A stretch of DNA of 54,627 bases from Gemmatimonadaceae bacterium (lineage in GTDB: Bacteria; Gemmatimonadota; Gemmatimonadetes; Gemmatimonadales; Gemmatimonadaceae): the NCBI GenBank assembly GCA_024710705.1, contig JANJUF010000035.1, positions 1 to 54,627 on the forward strand, read 5' to 3'. Numbering within the stretch: the first letter of the stretch is position 1; the number at the start of each line of letters is the position of its first letter. Both the position numbers and the translations under genes were made by a program. The notes under the pieces are model-generated. The model searched no databases. It was not told the DNA's origin and was given only the letters and a program-made list of their open reading frames with translations. Positions 49,509 through 54,627 of the stretch are shown here, in pieces.

Positions 49509-50999
49509 ATGACTGCCATCGCCCCGACCCTCCATCCCTTCGACGCCGTGAAGTCCACCGGCCGGCCGCCCTTCAAGGTCGCCGACATCTCGCTGGCCAA
49601 CTGGGGCCGTCAGGAAATCCGCCTCGCCGAGTACGAGATGCCGGGCCTGATGGCGCTGCGCGCCGAGTACAAGGGGAAGAAGCCCCTCGCCGGCGCCCGC
49701 ATCATGGGCTCGCTGCACATGACCATCCAGACGGCGGTGCTCATCGAGACGCTGACCGAACTCGGCGCCGACGTGCGCTGGGTGAGCTGCAACATCTTCT
49801 CCACGCAGGATCACGCCGCGGCCGCGGTGGCCGTGGGCAAGGATGGCTCGGTGGAGCAGCCGCGCGGCACGCCGGTGTTCGCGTGGAAGGGCGAAACGCT
49901 CGAGGAGTACTGGTGGTGCACCGAGCAGGCGCTGATGTGGCCCGACGGCCAGGGCCCCAATCTCATCCTCGATGACGGTGGCGACGCCACGATGCTCGTG
50001 CACAAGGGCACCGAGTACGAGGCCGCGGGCGCCGTGCCGGCGTTCGATGCCAAGAACGAGCCCGAGGAGTGGGGCGTGATCCTCGAGCTGCTCCGCAAGA
50101 CGATCAAGGAAGACCCGAAGCGCTGGACGAATGTCGGCAAGGCCATCCGCGGCGTGTCCGAGGAGACCACCACCGGCGTGCACCGGCTCTATGAGATGAT
50201 GCAGGCTGGCAAGCTGCTCTTCCCGGCCATCAACGTGAACGATGCCGTGACCAAGTCGAAGTTCGACAATCTCTACGGCTGCCGGCACTCGCTCACCGAC
50301 GGCATCCTCCGCGCGTCGGACGTGATGCTGGCCGGCAAGGTCGCCGTGGTCATGGGCTACGGCGACGTGGGCAAAGGCTCGGCACAGTCGCTGCGGGCGC
50401 AGGGCGCGCGCGTCGTGATCACCGAGGTGGACCCCATCTGCGCCCTGCAGGCGGCGATGGAAGGCTACCAGGTCACCACGCTCGACGAGGTCGTGAGCAC
50501 CGCCGACGTGTTCATTACCGCCACCGGCAACGCCGACATCATCACGGTGGAGCACATGGCGAAGATGAAGGACAAGGCGATCGTCGGGAACATCGGCCAC
50601 TTCGACAACGAGATCGACATGGCCGGCCTCAAGAACGTGAAGGGCATCAAGCGCAACCAGATCAAGCCGCAGTTCGACGAGTGGATCTTCCCCGATGGCC
50701 ACTCGGTGCTCATCCTGGCCGAAGGCCGCCTGCTCAACCTCGGCTGCGCCACCGGCCATCCGTCCTTCGTGATGTCGGCGTCGTTCACCAACCAGGTGAT
50801 GGCGCAGATCGAGCTGCACACGAACAACAGCAAGTACGAGAAGAAGGTGTACACGCTGCCGAAGCACCTCGATGAGAAGGTGGCGCGCCTGCACCTCGAC
50901 AAGCTGGGCGTGAAGCTGACGAAGCTGACGCCGAAGCAGGCGGCGTACATTGGGGTGCCGGTGGATGGGCCGTACAAGCCGGACCATTACAGGTACTAG
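49509..50999 (+). CDS. ahcY: S-adenosylhomocysteine hydrolase
   Basis: A 496-residue enzyme splitting SAH into adenosine and homocysteine, which relieves product inhibition of methyltransferases. The N-terminal substrate part has [16 protein letters not shown] and [13 protein letters not shown]. It carries the roughly 40-residue insertion ([21 protein letters not shown]) of the long bacterial/plant-type enzymes. NAD binding is [20 protein letters not shown], and catalytic segments include [18 protein letters not shown] and [12 protein letters not shown]. The C-terminus ends KPDHYRY, the motif reaching into the neighbouring NAD site. The start has a wholly pyrimidine upstream region (the right arm of repeat A2) and no Shine-Dalgarno sequence. 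The stop codon lies inside the next repeat. Confidence 0.98.
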   Translation: MTAIAPTLHPFDAVKSTGRPPFKVADISLANWGRQEIRLAEYEMPGLMALRAEYKGKKPLAGARIMGSLHMTIQTAVLIETLTELGADVRWVSCNIFSTQDHAAAAVAVGKDGSVEQPRGTPVFAWKGETLEEYWWCTEQALMWPDGQGPNLILDDGGDATMLVHKGTEYEAAGAVPAFDAKNEPEEWGVILELLRKTIKEDPKRWTNVGKAIRGVSEETTTGVHRLYEMMQAGKLLFPAINVNDAVTKSKFDNLYGCRHSLTDGILRASDVMLAGKVAVVMGYGDVGKGSAQSLRAQGARVVITEVDPICALQAAMEGYQVTTLDEVVSTADVFITATGNADIITVEHMAKMKDKAIVGNIGHFDNEIDMAGLKNVKGIKRNQIKPQFDEWIFPDGHSVLILAEGRLLNLGCATGHPSFVMSASFTNQVMAQIELHTNNSKYEKKVYTLPKHLDEKVARLHLDKLGVKLTKLTPKQAAYIGVPVDGPYKPDHYRY

Positions 51000-51086
51000 A
51001 CGGAAGACGGAAGACGGAAGGTACGGGCGGAGTGGCCAGTGCGGCTGCTCCGCCCGTTCTTCCGTCTTCCGTCTTCCGTCTTCCGT
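50999..51086. repeat. family A palindromic repeat, copy 3
   Basis: The left arm (50999-51021, three heptads) begins on the last base of the ahcY stop codon. The right arm (51059-51086) has four CTTCCGT heptads. A perfect 10-bp inner stem (51023-51032 with 51048-51057) makes the whole element one long hairpin. It ends 1 base before the stop of the convergent YVTN gene and should act as a two-way terminator. Confidence 0.88.
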
Positions 51087-51087
51087 C

Positions 51088-52281
51088 TTACTTCTGCACC
51101 TCGATCCCGCCCGCCTGCTGCCCGACTTCCACCGTCGCCACCACGCGCAGCGCCTCGAGGTCAATGATGTCCACCGTGGCCTTTTCGGAGCCGACGCCCT
51201 CATTGGACACGAAGGCGTAGCGGTCGTCGGCGGTGATGGCGACGCCGTGGACCACGCGCCGTGACGTGCGGATGCGCGCCATCTCTCTCCCCGTCGCGGC
51301 GTCCCACACCGACACGGATTGGTCGCGCTTGTTGGTGGCGACGAGCAGGCGGCCGTCGCTGGTGACCGCGAGGTTGTAGATGCCGTTGCCAGCGGGGATT
51401 CGGCGGGTCACGCGCCACTCGGCCACGTCCACCTCCACCAGTTCGCTGGACTTGTTGCAGGCGATCCAGACCTTCGCGCCATCCGGCGAGGGTTGGGCCC
51501 AGGTGGGCGAGCAGCTCACATCGCCCGGCGCCGGCGGCTCCATGCCGTGTCCGCCCATGTCGTGGCCGCCGTGGTCGGCGCCGCTGGCCACCCGCCGCGG
51601 CGGGGCGCCGGCCATCCCACGTTCCTTTCCCTGCGTGAGGAACAAATGGCGCGCCACGCTGAAGCCCCGCGTGTCAATCTCCACGAGCATCTCGTCCATC
51701 ATGCACGCCGAGTAATGGCGCGTGCCGGTGGCATTGAGGCGTGAGCCGTGCGGCATGGTGCAGGTGGGGATGCGCGCCACCTCGAGCATGGCACTCGTCT
51801 CCACCACCGACACGCTCGACGTCTCCATCTCGCCGTGCAGGTTGAAGTTCACCACCCAGGCGAAGTAGCCGTCGGGGCTCACCTGCACGGTGGCCGGGAA
51901 CTGGCCGAGGGTGGCGCGGCCCACCGGCACGTCATCGGCGCTGCGGAACTTCCACAGCGAGCCCCCCGGCAAGCCGTGGGCGGTGCTCACGAAGTAATGC
52001 TGGCCGTCCGGCGAGAGGGCCACGCCGTGCGGGCCGTCGGGGTCGATCAACGACATGCCCACCGGCGCCACCTTCACCACCCGCGCGCCGGCGGAGTCGA
52101 ACACGATGCGGGCGATTTCGTCCACCGACTCGGAGACGACGATGGCGGCGTAGCTCCGCGGCGGCGCGGAGGGCGGATCAGGCGCGAGCGCGTCGGCGTC
52201 ACCGGCGCTGGCGCGGCACCCGCCCACGAGCACGAGAGCCGCGAAGGCGGCGGCAAGGCCGCCGCCACGTCGCCGCGTCAT
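51088..52281 (-). CDS. YVTN-type beta-propeller lipoprotein
   Basis: A 397-residue lipoprotein (signal AAAFAALVLVGGCRAS). Six to seven propeller blades of the YVTN/lactonase type are visible from repeated units such as PHGVALSPDGQHYFVSTAHG, ATVQVSPDGYFAWVVNFN and YNLAVTSDGRLLVATNKRDQ. A histidine-rich loop (SGADHGGHDMGGHGMEPP) is inserted between blades and might bind metal. Such proteins are usually surface or periplasmic binding proteins or subunits of secreted dehydrogenases; nothing here shows catalysis. The ATG at 52281 overlaps the stop of the LVIVD gene by four bases, so the pair is co-translated. The frame upstream of 52281 is not supported. Confidence 0.85.
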   Translation of the reverse strand: MTRRRGGGLAAAFAALVLVGGCRASAGDADALAPDPPSAPPRSYAAIVVSESVDEIARIVFDSAGARVVKVAPVGMSLIDPDGPHGVALSPDGQHYFVSTAHGLPGGSLWKFRSADDVPVGRATLGQFPATVQVSPDGYFAWVVNFNLHGEMETSSVSVVETSAMLEVARIPTCTMPHGSRLNATGTRHYSACMMDEMLVEIDTRGFSVARHLFLTQGKERGMAGAPPRRVASGADHGGHDMGGHGMEPPAPGDVSCSPTWAQPSPDGAKVWIACNKSSELVEVDVAEWRVTRRIPAGNGIYNLAVTSDGRLLVATNKRDQSVSVWDAATGREMARIRTSRRVVHGVAITADDRYAFVSNEGVGSEKATVDIIDLEALRVVATVEVGQQAGGIEVQK

Positions 52282-54296
52282 GGAACCACGCCCGCCTTGG
52301 GCTCGATCCGCACGATCCACAATCCGTTGTTCATGTCATTCACGTAGGCCAGGCCGTCGCGCACCACTACGCCCCAGGTCATGGCCGTATTGCTGGCGCG
52401 CCCGTCCATGTCGGCGGTGTTCAGGTGGCCGATCTCACGCCCCTGCGCGCGGAGGTCTCCGCGCAGCTCGCCCGACACCTCGAATACGCGGAAGCCGGCG
52501 TTGTACGCGCCCATGTACAGCGAGTCGCCCGCCACCCACACGTTGTGCACGCCGCCGAACTCCGGCTCGTAGTACGCCACCGAGCGCGGCCGTTCGATGT
52601 CCGACACGTCAATGACCTGCAGTCGACCGTAGGCGCGCCCCGCTGCGGCGTCCTTCGCGCCGCGCACGCCGCTGGCCGGGAACACCTCGTCGGCAATGAA
52701 CACGTAGTTCCGGTGGCGCCAGGCGGTATGCGTGCCGCGGATGAAGCCCTCGCCGCCGCTGGCGGCCACGTCGCGGTACAGCGCATTGAGATCGTACTTG
52801 TACTGCGAGACCATCACTGGCCGGGACGGCGTGCCGCCCTTGATGCCGTTGCCCACGTCGAGGATCACGAGGCCGTCGTTCCACCACGAGCCGTAGAGCA
52901 GGCCGTCCTGGACGTCAATGTCGTGCAGCGTGCGGCCGGCGTCGGGACGGTTCTCCGTCTTCCACTGCGCCACCTCGCGCGGCTTCGCCGGGTCGTCAAT
53001 GTTGAGCACGTGCAGCGCACCGGTGCCGTCGTTGGTGAGGAACACGTGCTGGCCGTAGCGTGGATCCTTATAGATGAATGTGGAATGCACCCCGGCACTG
53101 ACGCCCTCGGTGAACTCGGAGATCACCTTGGGATGGCGCGGGTCCTCCAGCGAGGCGAACACCACGCCGTTGCGGCGGTCGGCCGCGCCCTCGCGCGTGA
53201 ACACGAGGTACTTGCCGTCGGGCGTGGTCATCACGTCGTTCACGCGGCGCGTGTTGGCGATGATCGAGTCGGTGACGAACGGCGCCGCCGGATTGGAGAT
53301 GTCAATCGTGTACAGCACGTCGCCACCGCCACCCGACCCGAGGTACGCCACCTCCCCGTTCGGATGCAGCCAGACCTCTTCGGTGTTGAAGCGCGTGCGC
53401 GGGAGGCGCCCCACCACGCTGAGCGGGCGCCGCACGTCGCGCGGCGCCAGCGTCACGACGCTCTCGGCGGTGCGATTCCCCAGGGACGCGGTCACGGTGT
53501 AGGTGCCGGCGTCGTAGCCCACGAACGCCCCGTCGGCGTCAATCATTCCCTGGCCGGGGCTGATGCTCCACACCGGCGTGAGCCCGGCGATGTCGCGGCC
53601 GGCGGCGTCCTTGGCCACGGCCTTGAAACGGATCACGTCGCCCGTGCGGGCGTCGGTGACGCCAGGCTCCACGGCGAAGGACTCGAGTGCGGCATTCAGC
53701 ACCTGCACCTCGAGTGCCTGCAGCACCGTGCCCACCCGCGCCGTGAGTGTGGCCCGACCGGCGCCGACGGCCGTCACCATGCCCACCTCGTTCACCGAGG
53801 CGACGCGGGTGTTCGAGGAGCTCCAGACCACGCGATCGTCGCGGATGTCCCCGATCGCCGACCGTACCTCGGCGCTCAGGCGGATGCGCTGACCTGGCAC
53901 CAGCCGCTGGACCGCCGGAAGGATGGCGATGCGCGCCGCCGGACCCGGAACCATGCGGACCTCGAAGCGCTCGATCGTCGGCGGCTCGTTGGGCAGGATC
54001 GCGACGACGGCCGCCGGCAGCGTGCCAGTGGACCCTGACGTCACGAGACCGTCCTGCGAGACGCTGCCCTCGAAGCGCGCGCCCGTCTGCGTCCAGCGGA
54101 ACTGCACGCCGGGGATCACGCGGTCGTCGGCATCGCGGGCTTCGGCCTTCAGGCGCAGCGTGTCGCCAGCCGTGACCACCTTCTGCACGGGGGTGATGAC
54201 GATGCGTGCGATGCGCGAAGGCGTGGTGGTGGGGGCCGCCTGGGCCTCCAAGAGCAGAGGGACCGCGAGCGCGGCCAGGGTCAGGGCACGAAGCAT
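52278..54296 (-). CDS. exported Ig-like/LVIVD-repeat surface protein
   Basis: A 672-residue secreted protein. After the signal peptide (LTLAALAVPLLLEAQA) come three Ig-like BIG2-type domains (about 28-310). Examples are VQKVVTAGDTLRLKAEARDADDR, VQRLVPGQRIRLSAEV and WSSSNTRVASVNEVGMVTAVG. From about residue 330 to 672 an LVIVD-type propeller has repeats such as TIDISNPAAPFVTDSIIANT, HVLNIDDPAKPREVAQW and VIDVSDIERPRSVAYYEPEF. It is probably an outer-membrane-linked adhesin or scaffold. It is the first gene of the pair with the YVTN lipoprotein. The start at 54296 fits the signal peptide; the frame upstream is non-coding. Confidence 0.85.
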   Translation of the reverse strand: MLRALTLAALAVPLLLEAQAAPTTTPSRIARIVITPVQKVVTAGDTLRLKAEARDADDRVIPGVQFRWTQTGARFEGSVSQDGLVTSGSTGTLPAAVVAILPNEPPTIERFEVRMVPGPAARIAILPAVQRLVPGQRIRLSAEVRSAIGDIRDDRVVWSSSNTRVASVNEVGMVTAVGAGRATLTARVGTVLQALEVQVLNAALESFAVEPGVTDARTGDVIRFKAVAKDAAGRDIAGLTPVWSISPGQGMIDADGAFVGYDAGTYTVTASLGNRTAESVVTLAPRDVRRPLSVVGRLPRTRFNTEEVWLHPNGEVAYLGSGGGGDVLYTIDISNPAAPFVTDSIIANTRRVNDVMTTPDGKYLVFTREGAADRRNGVVFASLEDPRHPKVISEFTEGVSAGVHSTFIYKDPRYGQHVFLTNDGTGALHVLNIDDPAKPREVAQWKTENRPDAGRTLHDIDVQDGLLYGSWWNDGLVILDVGNGIKGGTPSRPVMVSQYKYDLNALYRDVAASGGEGFIRGTHTAWRHRNYVFIADEVFPASGVRGAKDAAAGRAYGRLQVIDVSDIERPRSVAYYEPEFGGVHNVWVAGDSLYMGAYNAGFRVFEVSGELRGDLRAQGREIGHLNTADMDGRASNTAMTWGVVVRDGLAYVNDMNNGLWIVRIEPKAGVVP

Positions 54297-54339
54297 CGGG
54301 GAATCGATCTGTGGGTGAGTAAGGGGCTGCGGTCCTCGG

Positions 54340-54345
54340 AATATA
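54340..54345 (-). promoter_or_regulatory. -10 box TATATT of the LVIVD-YVTN operon
   Basis: TATATT on the minus strand lies 43 bases before the LVIVD start codon. It is the only promoter-like hexamer seen in the 172-base space before the divergent gene at 54469; no other feature was found there. Confidence 0.4.
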
Positions 54346-54468
54346 CCGCGGCCTGCGGTGAGGGTTTCCCCGGCGCAGGTTCCGGGCTGAAGACTACGCC
54401 GGAACGCTCGCCGAAGCGCGAGGATACATCGAAAGCGATACCACGGCCCACCTCGAATCGGAGTCCCC

Positions 54469-54627
54469 ATGTTCAAGGTCAATGCAGGAACCCTCGACCG
54501 CGCCTTTCGCGCCCTGCTCGGCATCGGGCTGATCAGCCTCGTCTTCGTCGGCCCTCAGACCCCGTGGGGCTGGCTCGGGATCATTCCGCTGGCCACGTCC
54601 CTGATGGGCTGGTGCCCGGCTTACGCC
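54469..54627 (+). CDS. DUF2892/YgaP-like small membrane protein, N-terminal part
   Basis: The first 53 codons of a gene cut by the right edge. NAGTLDRAFRALLGIGLISL and the second hydrophobic stretch WGWLGIIPLATSLMGWCPAY are the two helices of the DUF2892 (YgaP transmembrane) family, and GWCPAY is its near-invariant end motif. These proteins are about 65-75 residues long, so most of it is visible. The function of the family is unknown; the C-terminal cysteine may be redox-active in YgaP-type fusions. CGGAG lies 6 bases before the ATG. Confidence 0.85.
   Translation, partial: MFKVNAGTLDRAFRALLGIGLISLVFVGPQTPWGWLGIIPLATSLMGWCPAYA

Noticed and set aside
48179-49975. 598-codon plus-strand frame
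   Set aside because: Out of frame with the methyltransferase, ArsR fusion and ahcY genes it crosses; crosses their start and stop signals.
49362-51203. 613-codon minus-strand frame containing KTEDGRRKTEE
   Set aside because: Antisense to ahcY and running through two family A repeats; the KTEDGR stretches are translated repeat DNA, not protein.

Overview
The window is a GC-rich, densely packed bacterial chromosome segment with 38 protein genes (two cut by the window edges) and no rRNA or intact tRNA. The gene content (fused 2-oxoacid dehydrogenase E1, HEIGH-type zinc metalloprotease with an outer-membrane partner set, TamA/TamB, DUF481, many Sec/lipoprotein signals, LVIVD and YVTN propellers) indicates a Gram-negative organism. 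Together with the recurring TAGATT-type boxes a few bases from start codons, it suggests Gemmatimonadota or a close relative. That placement is inference from style and content, not from a marker gene.

Region by region. (1) 1-3333, minus: a probable operon of a small Xre-type regulator, a four-helix membrane protein, an S41 peptidase, a LolA-like periplasmic protein and a truncated alpha/beta-hydrolase-like gene. A perfect 7-bp inverted repeat just upstream is a probable autoregulatory operator. (2) 3441-18535: an amino-acid (Leu/Phe/Val-type) dehydrogenase, a crotonase, paaABCD, a MATE exporter, a fused E1 alpha-beta 2-oxoacid dehydrogenase and paaG-H-I-J-Y-Z. Together they cover most of the aerobic phenylacetyl-CoA pathway; paaE (reductase) and paaK (CoA ligase) are not in the window. 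The dehydrogenase and E1 suggest that phenylacetyl-CoA could be made directly from phenylalanine through phenylpyruvate. (3) 18674-22609: a hybrid histidine kinase, two small envelope proteins and a coiled-coil membrane protein. (4) 22750-24432: a subtilisin-like lipoprotein protease with a PKD domain. (5) 24587-31356: a compact SulP - DabA - DabB - second NuoL/M-like subunit operon, a probable inorganic-carbon accumulation system. (6) 31383-41223: a secreted metalloprotease, a DUF481 outer-membrane protein, TamB and TamA. (7) 41298-46966: a lipoprotein, HrpB helicase, LspA, a Tat-exported DsrE-like protein and a FAD oxidoreductase. (8) 47039-50999: an NAD(P)-binding protein, a methyltransferase, an ArsR-methyltransferase fusion and S-adenosylhomocysteinase, i.e. 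an SAM/SAH block with a palindromic operator over the regulator's start codon. (9) 51088-54627: a YVTN/LVIVD surface-propeller pair and the start of a small membrane protein.

Between genes there are two families of palindromic repeats. Family A (three copies, 88-105 bp) has arms built from tandem GACGGAA heptads around a copy-specific inner sequence and fills intergenic gaps almost exactly. Family B (one full copy and one single arm) has arms related to CCACAGAGGCACAGAGACAC; the lone arm lies between paaA and paaB and supplies the apparent ribosome-binding site of paaB. Several genes (3441, 5456, 5483, 12052, 12270, 47039) have a TANNNT box 5-10 bases before the start codon and no Shine-Dalgarno sequence, as expected for leaderless transcripts, whereas other genes carry a clear GGAG. 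Apart from the MATE leader (9657-9949), no gene-free stretch approaches 300 bases.
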